From: Codonopsis lanceolata
Taxonomy: Eukaryota > Streptophyta > Magnoliopsida > Asterales > Campanulaceae
Assembly (NCBI GenBank): GCA_013146195.2
Contig: CM028377.1
Coordinates: forward strand, 37,825,632 to 37,889,631
Reading direction: 5' to 3'
DNA length: 64,000 nucleotides
In this document: in pieces, positions 22,020 through 34,450 of the stretch
Numbering within the stretch: the stretch's first letter is position 1
Layout: the number at the start of each line of letters is the position of its first letter
Made by a program: the position numbers and the translations under genes
Notes under the pieces: model-generated
Database searches by the model: none
The model's input: the letters and a program-made list of their open reading frames with translations, nothing else
Told to the model about the DNA's origin: nothing

Positions 22020-23830
22020 ATTTCTCTCATCTTAAGCTTTTAACATGACTAGTAAGCTAATTTTGTTCCTGACTTCAAATCGTCGAAGCAATGATCAAAC
22101 CAATGATCATAATATGTTTATAATAGTGTTATCTTACTTTCATACAAGTTTCAAGGTCATTGGAATCAATTTACTCATTTTTGACCCATAATAGGAAAAT
22201 TTCTCATCTTAAGCTTTCAACATAACTAGTAGGCTAATTTTGTTCCTGACTTCAAACCGTCGAAGCAATGACCAAACCAATCATCATAACATGTTTATAT
22301 AACTGTTATCTTACTTTCATACAGGTTTCAAGGTCATTGGAATCAATTTAATTATTTTTGACCCATAATAGGAAAATTTTCTCATTTTAAGCTTTTAACA
22401 TGACTAGTAAGCTAATTTTGTTCCCAACTTCAAACCGTCGAAGCAATGACCAAACCAATCATCACAACATGTTTATATAAGTGTTATCTTACTTTCATAC
22501 AAGTTTCAAGGTCATTGGAATCAATTTACTCATTTTTGACCCTTAATAGGAAATTTTTCTCATTTTAAGCTTTCAACATGACTAGTAAGCTAATTTTGTT
22601 CCTGACTTCAAACCGTCGAAGCAATGACCAAACCAATCATCATAACATGTTTATAATAGTGTTATCTTACTTTCATACAAGTTTCAAGGTCATTGGAATC
22701 AATTTACTCATTTTTGACCCTTAATAGGAAAAATTTTCTCATTCTTAAGCTTTCAACATGACTAGTAAGGCTAATTTTGTTCCGACTTCAAACCGTCGAA
22801 GCAATGACCAAACCAATCATCATAACATGTTTATATTACTGTTATCTTACTTTCATACAAGTTTCAAGGTCATTGGAATTAATTTACTCATTTTTGACCC
22901 TTAATAGGAAAATTTTCTCATTTTAAGCTTTGAACATGACTAGTAAGCTAATTTTGTTCTTGCCTTCAAACCGTCGAAGCAATGACCAATCCAATCATCA
23001 TAACATGTTTAGATTACTGTTATCTTACTTTCATACAAGTTTCAAGGTCATTGGAATCAATTTACTCATTTTTGACCCCTAATAGGAAAAATTTCTCATT
23101 TTAAGCTTTCAACATGACTAGTAAGCTAATTTTGTTCCTGACTTCAAACCGTCAAAGCAATGACCAAACCAATTATCATAGCATGTTTATAATAGTGTTA
23201 TCTTATTTTCATATAGATTTAAAGGTCATTGGAATCAATTTACTCATTTTTGACCCTTAATAGGAAAATTTTCTCATCTTAAGCATTGAACATGACTAGT
23301 AACTAATTTTGTTCCTGACTTCAAACCGTCGAAGCAATGACCAAACCAATCATCATAACATGTTTATATTGTTATCTTACTTTCATACAAGTTTCAAGGT
23401 CATTGGAATCAATTTACTCATTTTTTACCCTTAATAGGAAAATTTTCTCATTTTAAGCTTTCAACATGACTAGTAAGCTAATTTTGTTCCCGACTTCAAA
23501 CCGTCAAGCAATGACCAAACCAATCATCATAACATGTTTATATTAATGTTATCTTACTTTCATACAAGTTTCAAGGTCATTGGAATCAATTTACTCATTT
23601 TTGACCCTTAATAGGAAAATTTTCTCATTTTAAGCTTTCAACATGACTAGTAAGCTAATTTTGTTCCCGACTTCAAACCGCCGAAGCAATGACCAAACCA
23701 ATTATCATAACATGTTTATATTAGTGTTATCTTACTTTCATACAATTTAAAGGTCATTGGAATCAATTTACTCATTTTTGACCCTTAATAGGAAAATTTT
23801 CTCATTTTAAGCTTTCAACATGACTAGCAC
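22020..23830. repeat. 178-bp tandem repeat array in copy A, about 10 units
   Basis: Each unit runs CTCATTTTAAGCTTTCAAC, ATGACTAGTAAGCTAATTTTG, a CTTCAAACCGTCGAAGCAATG stretch, CAAGGTCATTGGAATC and TTTTTGACCCTTAATAGG. The CATGACTAGTA landmark recurs at about 22045, 22221, 22401, 22577, 22756, 22937, 23114, 23294, 23467, 23645 and, truncated, 23822. Mean spacing is 177.7 bp. Units differ by point changes and 1-3-bp indels. Confidence 0.95.
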
Positions 23831-24627
23831 ACTTTTGACCTTTGGAACATTACAAACAAAATACAAAGGACTTATCCATATCAAAAGAGATGATCTGAAC
23901 TCGTATAGCTACTAGGGATGATGAACTTTCAGCCTTTCCATTGAGAAGAAACCAGAGGAAAGATGAAAGAGAGGGAAGAAATAAACCTCAGAAACTCGTG
24001 CAGTCGGCCTTGACACCTGCACGAAAAAATGCCTTATCTAACTCTACAGGATCCGATAAACCGTTTTCCTCCTTAAACTAGACTCATATATCTTTCCAAC
24101 ATATAGCCATGCCTTCTATAACCTCCCGAGTCAATACAGTTTATTAGTTAAACTTGGCTATACCTCTGCACATTCTGTACATCGACGACCTTTAACCCCA
24201 TTTCTTAACCACTACTCGCCTTACGTGATTCATTTTCATAAGACACTCCGTATCAATTTTCTCATTTTTAACCCTTGAAACGAACAATAATTCCACATTT
24301 AAAGATTGAGTAAAATCAATTGTTCACCAATAGAATGCATATTAACAAGGCAACAAACAAAAGTAAAAGCAAGATAAAACTAAATGCAATCCATTGGTAA
24401 AGCTAATAGTTACATAATTTATGTAGAAATCAACCATAGTATTGACTTGTAACTTTTTACACCATTACGAAACATATTCATCATATTAGAATCCTTCCTT
24501 ACCCAATGCATCAAAAGTCCCATAAAAACAGTTTATACAAAAAGCTACATGCCATTGCTACACCCCTTACACCAAAACCTCGAGCGAGAAGCACAACTTA
24601 AGACAAAATCCATCATCATAAAGCTAC

Positions 24628-24694
24628 CAAGGGATTGAAATGGGATTAACCTCGGCATGAGCGATACCCAGGCCCTCGGCATAAAGAGGTCCCA
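24628..24694. other. Unrelated sequence at the gap edge
   Basis: After GCTACC, where copy B continues into its transposase region, this copy switches to other sequence containing CCTCGGCATGAGCGATACCC. It may be another element inserted here or an assembly join. Confidence 0.5.
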
Positions 24695-24794
24695 NNNNNN
24701 NNNNNNNNNNNNNNNNNNNNNNNNNNNNNNNNNNNNNNNNNNNNNNNNNNNNNNNNNNNNNNNNNNNNNNNNNNNNNNNNNNNNNNNNNNNNNN
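24695..24794. other. Assembly gap, 100 N
   Basis: Exactly 100 N, the conventional placeholder for a gap of unknown length. Frames reported through it are meaningless. Confidence 0.99.
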
Positions 24795-25465
24795 GGAAAT
24801 CTTGAAAGCATTGGAATTTTGATTGAAGCGAATTGTTCAACGTAATATAGTTTTCAAATGTATAGAGATTTAGGTATAGAAAGTATATTAGCTAAAAACT
24901 TAATTTTTAGATAATAATGTGTAATAAAACTTTTAGAAAACTACTATCAGCAGTAAGGGGATCGCTAGCCTAGCTAGTTGTCGATGACTAAGTTATGACG
25001 ATAGATTAATAAGACTTGTGAGAGCCTACCTTAGTCTAAGTTTATTAATTTTATCTTGCTTAAAGTGGTAAAACATTAGTTGTAGGTCTACCCATCGAAC
25101 TTCAAAGATGAAAACTTTAAATTTGCTAAAATCTAATCAATTTGATTTTTGTTAGCAACTAACTAATGTTCTAATCATGCAAAACTATAATTAACTAAAC
25201 CTATTGAACTTCCCTTAGATACATTTATTAGAGTGATCTTAATTCAATAGGTGAGTTTCTATAAGTCCTAACTAATTCCTAAAGTCTATTTAATGGGTTT
25301 AAGTAATTGTAAACATTTTATGTTCCAACAAATTATATAGTGGCATGAGTTTGTATCAATTAGAAAGAAAAACACACACACAAACAAACATTGGGAACAA
25401 AATGACCTGATTTCCTTAAGTAATGTGCCATGTTCTCCGAGGACGATGATACGCCAAGTTTGACT
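24795..25465. other. Unassigned AT-rich sequence
   Basis: No gene, RNA or repeat is recognised. It contains no right end for mariner-like copy A. Confidence 0.4.
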
Positions 25466-26616
25466 CTAAATAGTTAATATTGGCTACAAGACGCGGTGGT
25501 TATGATTGTTGCGTGTATGTGAGAAGCCTTTATGATGGCTCTATTATTTTTCTTTTCCTGTATGTGGATGATATGCTTATTGCCTGGTAGAAGTGCTAAT
25601 GAGGTCAAAAAATTAAAGGTCTTGTTAAGAGTTTGACATGAAAGATTTGGGAGCTGCAAGAAGATTATTGGTATGTAGATTCATCGAGACAAAAAATAGG
25701 GAAGATTGTGGTTGTCTTAAGCCACTATGTTGAGAATGTGTTAAAAGGTTTAACATGGAAGATGCAAACCCATGAAAATACCATTGGCAAATCACTTCGT
25801 TTATCTATCTCGATTCCCAAAGACCGTTGAAGAAATTCAATACATGTCAAAGGTTCTTTATGCAGTGCCAGTTGGGATGTCTCCTATGTGCCATCATGGT
25901 ATGTACTAGACCGATTTGGCACGTGCAATCGATGGTAAGCAAATATATGGCTAATCCGTGTAGACAACATTGGGAGGCAATCAAATGGATATTCAAATAT
26001 TTGAAAGGCACCGTAGGCTATGACATCATGTTTGAGAAGCGCAGAGTGGGGCCTTCAATGTAAGGTATGTTGATTCATTATGTTGTGACTTGGATCGTAG
26101 GGAGATCGACCACTACGTTATGTGTTTACCCTGGATGGACCTATATGTTGGAGAGTTATATATGATCCGTAATTATTGCATTGTCTACGATCGAGGAAGA
26201 ATACATGGCGCTTGTTGAAGTTGCAAAGGAAGCCTTATGGCTTAAGGGCTTAGTCAAGGAATTGGGTGTTCAAGAAGGTGGAGTTCTTGCTGTACAGGTC
26301 CAAGTGCAATCTACTTAGCGAAGAATCAAATTTATCACTCAACACAAATACAAGCACATCAATGTGAGGTTTCACAAGATTCATGTGTTAGTTTATAATG
26401 AGAATATCTTGCTAGAGAAAATTCATACTACAAAAAATGTTGCGTACATGTTGACGAAGCCGCTACAACCGACAAGTTCATGCATTGCTTGGACTTGTTG
26501 CACATCACAATGTTTGAAATGTGGGAGGTCAAGTTCTACAAGGTGCTCATAAAGGTTTCAAGTTTTGGGTTCTTTGTCTTCTAATGGGTAGGGTGAATGC
26601 TCACCAAGGTGGAGAT
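25466..26616 (+). pseudogene. Copia RT-RNase H remnant
   Basis: The order is RT end, then RNase H, as in Ty1-copia polyproteins. Visible pieces are GYKTR, LYVDDMLIA (RT catalytic box) near 25555, a KDLGAA stretch, YMANPCRQHWEAIKWIFKYL at 25947-26005, an IYLAKNQIYHSTQI segment near 26310, a VHVDEAATT-like stretch and CLDLLHITMFE near 26490. Every piece is in a different frame or after a stop. Gag, protease and integrase are not seen upstream, so it is also 5'-truncated, possibly by the gap. A polypurine tract AAGGTGGAGA precedes the LTR. Confidence 0.88.
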
Positions 26617-26958
26617 TGTTAGGAACATAATGACTCGATTACCCCGGTAATATATGGAAAGTCGACTTTGGGTTTTAGGCAAAAGGTTGTCGTGTCTTCG
26701 TTGTACAAGACGATCAAGGCAGTAAGGCTGCTGCATGCCGGGTGAAAGTGAATGCCAAAGGAAGAAATCCGAACAATGTTTGTGTCAAATGAGGCGTTCG
26801 TAAGGGAAAACAACGCATCCAATGACAAGATAATCGCGTTCATTAGTTAAACGCGGCCGTATTCGCAAGCGGCAAGTTTGTTTTGTTAGTTTCTTTCTTA
26901 GGTTGTTTTAGGGTTTAGTATTGTATCCCTATATATAGTTGTAACCTATAACGTGTAC
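26617..26958 (+). mobile_element. Copia 3' LTR, left part
   Basis: It starts TGTTAGGAAC directly after the polypurine tract and contains a CTATATATAG TATA-like box near 26933. It is interrupted by the hAT element at 26959 and seems to resume at 28061. The right LTR end was not placed. Confidence 0.7.
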
Positions 26959-28052
26959 CAGTGGCGGATGGAGGCTTTAGGGTCTGGAAGTTGCCCCCAC
27001 TTAGGATTAATTTTGTTAAAGAATTTTTTAAAAAAATTAATAATTAGTTATATTATGCACTTTGCCCCCACCTAAGTAAAAAATTATTACTTACTCTAAC
27101 TCAAGAATCCTCATAGTTACCGTTGTTTATGGTAGAAGAGAGAGACCCAAATTTTGAAATCCTCAAACCTAAATCTCGCCTCTCCCGCCTCTCCCAAATC
27201 CATTTCCTCACCTGGCCGCCTCCTTCCGTGCTCCCTAGCTACTCGGATTTCCGACCACCGGCAACACAAATGATGGGCACCGGACGGCTCCAACAGCGCC
27301 AGCTCCACGCGGACCACACCTCACACGGCTCCACAATTCATTCCACCTCCACTTTCCTGATCATTTCCTCCTCTCCCAATCTCTAATCTCCATCTCTACA
27401 GTATAGACTCTAGTCACTCTAGTGCTAAGAGGTATTCTTCAAGACTTCAATTAATATTTAGTCATTATAAATTTATAATTGTGATTTGTGAATAGCCCTA
27501 ATTTTAAATTTATAATTGTGAATTTATGATTTGTGATTTATGACTTCAATTAGTCATTATAACTTTAATTTTAAAATAGCCTTAATTTGAAATAACACTA
27601 ATATTGTTATATTTCGTAAATTTGTGTGTTCAATATCTTGGTAGGAAATGTCTATTTATTTAATTTGAAATTAGGCCATTTTAATTTGGGGGTTGAAGTA
27701 GCTGATTTATCTATCTACATTCCTAGTGTAAACACAAAAATACTTGTCGTACCCATTGGTGTATCGGCTTTTGAAGTTAGCATTGATTTTGTCAATAGCA
27801 ATAGCAAGCTTGGAAAGATGCTTCTCTGCAATGAATATTGTCAAGATGGATCTGCGAAACCAAATTTGTGATCTATTTTTAAATGATTGTCTTGCATGTT
27901 TTATTGAAAAAGATTTACTTAAAAGTGTTACAAATGATGATGTAATTAAACGTTCTTAAAATATGAAAACTAGTAGGAGACAATTATGAATTTATGATTT
28001 GTAAACTTTATTAAATTTGTGCACTCGATTGGAAAATCTTTGGTCCACCACG
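26959..28052 (+). mobile_element. hAT element inside the Copia LTR
   Basis: The left end CAGTGGCGGATGG is a typical plant hAT terminus. The right end TCCACCACG is its imperfect reverse complement. Flanks are ACGTGTAC (26951-26958) and ACATGTAC (28053-28060), an 8-bp duplication with one difference, as expected for hAT. At 1.1 kb it is an internally deleted copy retaining only the C-terminal end of the transposase. Confidence 0.75.
27735..27985 (+). pseudogene. hAT transposase dimerisation domain remnant
   Basis: The frame 27744-27959 reads YPLVYRLLKLALILSIA-IAS-ERCFSAMNIVK-DLRNQI followed by LNDCLACFIEKDL. This is the conserved hAT C-terminal dimerisation (hATC) signature, and the part after ERCFSAMN is well preserved. 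Catalytic regions are absent. A second frame at 27626-27871 is an overlapping shift of the same sequence. Confidence 0.88.
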
Positions 28053-29187
28053 ACATGTACAAGGTTGACATAATAAATTTCAAGAGTCCGTCGTTGATCC
28101 CAATCTCTCACTCTCTTATATGATTGACCTTGTTATACCTGTTAATTATTCGTAAAGTCTTCCGTTGTCCACAAACAAAGAAGTTAACATACAAATCAAA
28201 GTGGCTCATGACTTGTCAATGTTGTGATCACAGTTGGAAAGAGAGCGATTAATTATTTCCGAAACTTGGAAATGAAATGATACGCTGATAAACCTTAACC
28301 ATCATAATTAAATCATATGATGAACAAAACTAAAGCATTTGCCATATATACATTATTAGCATATATCAGTATTTATATGCTTGCCATGCACAACCCCACT
28401 TAATTTTGTGTTGTTCTTTGCCCTGCGGGGATGGAACAAACCAAATAAGTTTTGAGAATTCATGACAAGGTCACTGCGAGACTAAGTCAATGGTTCAAAT
28501 TAATTAAGTATATAAACAACATATTCATGCTTTAAGCTTCTCTACTTCAAACAAACACATGTTGCAGTTGAGTGATTGAACGATCATAAGGATATGTACT
28601 ACACAACTAAACTGAAAGTACATATATACATACATACATACATACACACACAGCGGAACCAACTAGGAAGGTAACCTACTAATACCTTCAATTTATATAT
28701 TGACCGGTGTAGTTTGTACTCGAAAAATATTTTTATTTTCATTTCAATTAGGGAAAATAATATATATCGTCAGTGAAACCTTAATGGAATGTTTCAATAT
28801 ATATAGTCTCCCGTCAAGTTTGAAAGTTCTAAAATTGAGATTTAGGGTTTAGAATTCAAACTATAGGGTCTAGGGTTTTATGGTTAGAGTTTAGCTTTCA
28901 GGGTCTATTTTATGGTTTACAATTTTAAAGTTAGGATTACATGTGCTTTATTTAATTACATAGATTTTTTGGACAATTATTGAAACACTTTTAATTTTCT
29001 TTTTCTAACGGCATTCAACTTTTGTCCTGATTGAAAATCAAAACAAAAGCACACACTACCTTATTTGTCGGGAAAAAATATGTATATTAATCAAAGTTTT
29101 GAAAATATGCTGCCCTTCCAAGTGATCTTTGTTAACCCCACACTCACACACATTTATATATACTTTTTGGTACAAAAAGAAAAGGAA

Positions 29188-29201
29188 TATGTGTGTGTGT
29201 T

Positions 29202-29241
<40 letters not shown>

Positions 29242-29300
29242 TATGTAGATGCAGATGCATGTGTATTGTACAATTATATGAGAGAGAGAGAGAGAGAGAG
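29188..29300. repeat. GT/TA/GA microsatellite cluster
   Basis: Runs of GT, TA and GA up to about 29241 are followed by a second GA run at about 29279-29300. Confidence 0.9.
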
Positions 29301-29493
29301 CGGGTAGCAGTAAAAGTAAAAGATGATGAGGTTGAGGTTGTCGTTTGTACATGTAGTAGCTAGGGTTGAAAGCAATGAGGTAGCTATTAAAGAAGCTAGG
29401 CCTTTACATTGAGAGGGAAATGAAGACAAAGCCTAGGGTGTCTCATACATGAAAATTAGATAAAGAGTATATTATTTAGTTTGAGAAGGGGTA

Positions 29494-29525
29494 TGGACTG
29501 TGGACTGTGGACTGTGGACTGTGGA
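29494..29525. repeat. TGGACTG heptanucleotide minisatellite
   Basis: Four perfect and one partial tandem copies of a 7-bp unit. Confidence 0.95.
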
Positions 29526-31078
29526 GTGGGAAGGCTAGTATGCATGGGATCGTAGGACCCTGAGGTTTGCCACATGTGTTATTGAACTGTTTCTTTCACG
29601 GTGATCTACTAAATCTTTGCTTTTAATAACTCCATCCCAATGGCTATACCTACTACTCAAGTCATGTTGTTTTCTTTTCTGGAAGTTTGAAGTCAGTTTG
29701 ATCGTATACAACTGTGCTTTTGGTACGTTTATTACCAAAAGCCAAAGCTCAAATGTTTTTTGTTTGGCTTTTTTTTTGTCAGACCCCATTTATTTCAAAC
29801 TCTTATCCATTACAGCTCATTTATTATTTGTTGAGTATTACCAATTCCTTCTTCTGGGAACTGGAGTATTTGATATCTGGGTCTGATGGGCTGGGCTGCC
29901 CTGCCCCGCTTTTTGGTTATGCTTTTTCTTATTCTGACCTTTTCATTTTTTGTTCTACTTGTATCAATGGTTATGGGTTGGAATGTTGTTGCTGCATGTG
30001 TTTTAATTTTTTGTACAATTTGCTTGTTTTAGGCCTTTTGGGTAGCTTAATTGGATAGTTACATTGATTAGAAGGAAACTGATTGAAGCACGGAACGCTC
30101 TCGTGCTCAGGAGTGTAACTCATTCTAATTACTCAATTTTGAGAAATCAGACTAGGCCGTCAAATTTTGGGATAATTGGATAGTTATTGTACGTAACACC
30201 CCAATTACTCAATTAAATATTTCTTTAAAAAAAAAACTCGACAAAAATTAGGCTAGAATAAATTGGTAAATAGAACTTGGTAATGTGTCATGGAAAGAAA
30301 TCAAAATTAATAATAAAATGTTTTTATATCTAAATTATTTTCATTTGAGCTTATGCTTATTCAAAATATTTTCTGATGATATATTGATGTGACAGACTAA
30401 TTTCCATTAGCATGCTGTGGGTCTAGGTTTAATAAAACGGAAATTACATTTTCCCAAGATTCTGCGCTCTTCAGGAGTATCTCGAGTCTGAACTTTTTTT
30501 TTTGGAGTTGACTTGCAAGGTTGGGACTTGGGATAAAATATTGTATACAAGTATGTCACATCCTAATACTTTTAGACCATTGGACTCTATGTATAAAGAT
30601 TAAAGAGTTTTTTTATTTATTGTATTCAAACTCGTGTATAATATAGGCCAAATAATGATTTTCTCCCAAATATCCATCTAATCCCATAATGCTCCCCAAT
30701 AATAAAATTGTCTCAATTTTATACACAATCTTACTATTTGTCCCAGTTATGACCCTCTCGTCAACGACCGTTAGAAATACTAACGGATGAGGGGTCATTT
30801 TGGTCATTTGATTCGGAGGACAAAATGGGATTTGATTATAGTTCATCATTTAATTAATATTTAAGATATTTAAGTGAAAAATGATTTTATAACAATCAAA
30901 ACAAATTTTAAAAAAATAATATTATTTTTAAATATATATAAATACAGCTTCCAGCCTCAATCCAATCATTTTTCTACTTTACAAACCTCACAATTTGATT
31001 TAGCATCTTTCGATGGCAAAAACCCCACCACTAATTTCAAATTAGGGTTTGAATCTATTGACTTTTCCCCCAAATTCC

Positions 31079-31335
31079 ATGGCTAATAACCAACCATCTC
31101 CTTTAAGCACGGGTGGCAACTCCACCACCACCGTGAAAAGAAAGCCGTGAGGCTCCTACTAGGCCGATATTTAAATTGGGAAACTACTCTAATACGAGCT
31201 TCGCTGGCAACCACGCAGGAATGTGAAAACGAACGAGCATTGCGATTAAAGTGATCAACAAGAAGAAGATCAAAGGCGCGTCAACGATATCAAGCACAAG
31301 ATCTCGACATCACGCCACGCAAAAAGACCAACATC
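31079..31335 (+). pseudogene. Captured gene fragment, possibly kinase N-lobe
   Basis: Starting at ATGGCTAATAACC (31079) the text resembles the 5' end of a coding gene. One frame gives ANNQPSPLSTGGNSTTT. After frame changes, SFAG and AIKVINKKKIKG appear in the order and spacing of the glycine loop and VAIK lysine of CIPK-like protein kinases. There are frameshifts and a stop, so it cannot be functional. The kinase reading is plausible but not certain. Confidence 0.4.
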
Positions 31336-31377
31336 GCAAATTTTTGCTAATCTAAATCAAAATATTTTTAATGGAGT

Positions 31378-31611
31378 ATGTCAGGGGGAGAGTTTTCAAT
31401 GTTAAGATTAAAAGAGAAATGGCAGACGGTATTTCAACAACTAATTTCGGCTAGTGGTATTTTGCCTGCTTATCATAGGGAATCAAAGCGTAAAACATAT
31501 TATTGGAATGGATCAGATTTGAAAGTTCCGATTTCAGACTGCAAGTATTTCGAGCAAATTTGTGGAGGCCTTTTTGTGGCCGCGATCAGGTATTCAAAAA
31601 AGCAATCTTAA
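31378..31611 (+). CDS. 77-codon ORF inside the MULE, unknown
   Basis: It has an intact frame and normal amino-acid composition (EKWQTVFQQLISASGILPAY, then KTYYWNGSDLKVPISDCKYF). The composition looks more like a piece of a real protein than random AT-rich DNA. No family was recognised. It may be a second captured exon. Confidence 0.3.
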   Translation: MSGGEFSMLRLKEKWQTVFQQLISASGILPAYHRESKRKTYYWNGSDLKVPISDCKYFEQICGGLFVAAIRYSKKQS

Positions 31612-34099
31612 GGATATATATTCTTGTTATTTTGTTTGTGTTAATGTGAATAATTGTTTGTGTTATCTAAGCTTCTTGATAGGAATCATGAAACTAGGAT
31701 TACTATCCCTCGAGATAATGAATAATAAGTGGTTTAAAAAAAATTATAATTCAAAATTATTTTAAAATCAAAAGATTAACTAAATGTAGATAGTATACAT
31801 ATCCACATATGCAAGTTCAATTAATGATAAAAATTATTTTAACCAATCCACTATTATATTGTTTAATTTTTTAAATAATATAATTTTTAAAAATTTGTTT
31901 TGATTGTTATAAAACTATTTTCACTTAAATATTCTATGTATCTAAATGATGAACTATAACCAAAATTCAAATCAAATGATCAAAATGACCCTCATCATCT
32001 AGCATTTCTAATCCATCATTTGAGGGTCCTAATGGACAAATAAGTAGATTAGGTATGAAGTTGAGAAAATTTTAACATTGAGGTGTATTTTATGATTGGG
32101 TGGATACTTTGGGGAAAATCATTATTTGGCCTATAATATACCTTCAATTGAATTTCATCCGAATAATTATCAAAAAATCCTCATTAACTAAATATTGGAG
32201 TAATATGAAATTACTGATTAATCAATTATATTCATTTATGCAATTTCATATCTATCCATCAGTCAAACAAATAAATTACATTCCTTCCTAATAGCCATGA
32301 TCTTCTTTTTTCTTTCTTTTTTGTCATTGTCGCTTCTAAACTTTTTTTTTTTTATGAAAACGCTTATCACTTTTACTCCTTTATTTCAATTATGATGACA
32401 TACACAAAAAAGTACTTTATAAGAAACTACATACTAATATAGTATTTCAATATTTATAATAGAATCAATTCATTTATTTTCAATATTCAAATAAGACGAT
32501 TATTTATAAATAGATGGAGTATAAGGTTATTACTCCCTCCGTCCCTAAATTATCGTCCTTTCTTTTTTTTCGTCCGTCCAAAATAATTGTCTACTTTGAA
32601 ACTTTCCTTTTAAGAAGTACCATTTTGCCCTTAGAATTAATCACTAAATCATGGGACCTACCCACTTTTAACCCGCTTCTTCATCAGCCTTTCTCTTCGC
32701 AACGCTTCTCCGTTCTTCAAAAATTTGATACCTGGGTTCAATAACCAAAGAGGGGTATTTCAACCTCTCCTGCTAGGTCTCTCCATGAATTGAGGTTCAA
32801 CCTCCTTTCATCAAATTTCATGCCACTCGCTATCCCCAATTTCTAGGGCAACAAAATCTTGAGATTTACAATCAAGCCGACTGAATGGACTTCTTTCTCG
32901 CCTACTTTTCAAGAACCCTAAATCTTTATTTTAACGTTACTTACTTGTTATTGTCTCAATTGTACTCTGTCTATGTGTGTATTAGAGAAATGAGGAAATT
33001 TGGATAAACCCTTTTTGACAAACTTATTTTGGAGATGAAAGGAACTTGGAAAATGACTTGGAGAAGGCTTAGAAATGGTAGTTTTATGCCGAGAATTTAG
33101 TATTTAGAGAGAGAGAGGAGATGGTTCAATCTTGTGTTTGAGCAAACATGTGTGACTTAGTTTATTTCGTGAGAAATTAGAGTACTTTGTTTATTTACTT
33201 TTAGTGATTATCAAATGCCATTTTTGACATTTGAATTTTAAGTTGTTTAATTTGGGAGTTTTTCACAATAGTTATCTTTCATTTGATGTTGTTGTTGTAG
33301 CTACTTTGTATCTTGTATTTAATTTATTGTCCCACTGGTAATATTTTTTCTTTTCACCGACCAAAATACAAAGAAATAAAAAACTTCATATACCTTTCAT
33401 GAACCGCCTAAGCGTGGAGATAAAATTCCCACCTTTCAAACAGCAAATTAATTATGGATCCCTTCAACATAGGCTTGGAACTGTTCTCAAGAGTTTATAA
33501 TTTTGAATTATGGAACCCCTTGTCAAATTAAATTGTGATCCTCCAATGTTGAGATAAAAATGCTTTAATAGGATGATGGTGATTAGCTGGTCACAGAAAC
33601 ATGCATTGGTGGTTATTAGAGTGGATGATCGGAAGAGATCAAAAGGAATATAAACAAAACAATGTAGATGTATGAAGGAGGGAAGGAAATATCTAGCTCA
33701 ATGAAATTTAGTATTACCTAAAGGATACTTGAATAACTTAATTTTCGCAGAGATGGAGTAGTGCCAAGTATCATTGAGAGAAACATAAAAAAAGATAGAT
33801 CGTGACACCAAAAAACTGTCATCACCACTTATTCATCAAAAAATCAGAAAGAATTTGTAATATTTATGTTTATCTAACTTCATAGAACTTTTTCTTTGCT
33901 ATTATTAATCCAATAATAAACTTTTCATTTGAAGGACCTCTTTGTTTCTTTCTTAAATCATTCTAATCTCAATCATGCATCAAAGATTTCTTTTCACTAG
34001 GAAGTTAAACTTATGCCACTTTTAACACATTGTCACTAACTGCCTTTTATTTTACCTGTGTTAAAATCTTTATTATGCTAACTATATCATTCGTGAAAT

Positions 34100-34450
34100 G
34101 TCAACAGTGAGTCGTTAACTTTAAACTTTGGTCCCGGTTCAACAATGTTGTCTTATGTTTTAAATGGGCAACAATATCAGCTGAGAATCATCATTGGTTA
34201 TGTTATTCTTGGTCTTGTTGAATCGACCATTTAGAAACTTAATAAATTGATTAATTTCAGTGAAAATTGCGCCTATGGAAGAAGAGATTGATAAAGAAAC
34301 TACGATACAAGAGATGGAGAAAATGATGTGATGATGAACAACAACAAATAGAAGAGATTGAAAGATCCAAGAACATATGCATGAGACGAAGAACATACAT
34401 TGATGATGCAAACAAATGGATGATAGAACAAAAGATGGTGTTTATTGTAT
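34100..34450 (+). pseudogene. Broken copy of the coiled-coil ORF in copy B
   Basis: This is homologous to 21261-21665 of copy A at the nucleotide level, but small deletions shift the frame repeatedly and no long reading frame survives. Confidence 0.75.

Larger units (their letters stand above)
18384..24627 (-). mobile_element. Mariner-like element copy A, left part
   Basis: It starts with CTCCCTCGTCCCTAAATAAT after TA and is colinear with copy B (32533-40086) over about 5.2 kb once the solo LTR at 19462-20540 is set aside. Strand follows the transposase orientation in copy B. Shared landmarks are the region at 18500-19460, the coiled-coil ORF region, the TA repeat and the 178-bp array. Colinearity stops at about 24627, just before the assembly gap. 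The transposase part seen in copy B is not present on either side of the gap, so this copy is truncated or its right end is in unsequenced DNA. Confidence 0.85.
28061..30636. other. Intergenic sequence with microsatellites
   Basis: No gene is supported. It holds a TACA/CATA tetranucleotide run near 28625-28650, a stretch of degenerate TTTAGGGTTT-like motifs at about 28835-28920, and GT, TA and GA microsatellites at 29188-29300. Its beginning probably still belongs to the Copia LTR. Frames at 29617-30058 are hydrophobic but have no codon-level support. Confidence 0.5.
30646..32131. mobile_element. Mutator-like element with long TIRs (Pack-MULE-like)
   Basis: The 1,486-bp element starts GGCCAAATAATGATTTTC and ends with its reverse complement. 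Inverted similarity extends about 280 bp inward (30646-30938 against 31862-32131), diverged by substitutions and indels. It is flanked by perfect 9-bp duplications TATAATATA at 30637-30645 and 32132-32140. Long TIRs plus a 9-bp duplication are diagnostic of MULEs. There is no transposase. The roughly 0.9-kb interior instead looks like gene sequence. Confidence 0.92.

Noticed and set aside
21777..22048. ORFs rich in repeated IY and CV
   Set aside because: They are translations of the TA/GT microsatellite.
24545..24845. ORFs spanning the N run
   Set aside because: They exist only because N is read through; the sequence there is unknown.
28835..28920. Interstitial telomere-like TTTAGGG motifs
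   Set aside because: The words are imperfect and scattered, not a tandem TTTAGGG array.
29617..30058. Two overlapping hydrophobic ORFs that could be membrane proteins
   Set aside because: The hydrophobicity follows from T-rich DNA; there is no family match, conserved context or splice evidence.
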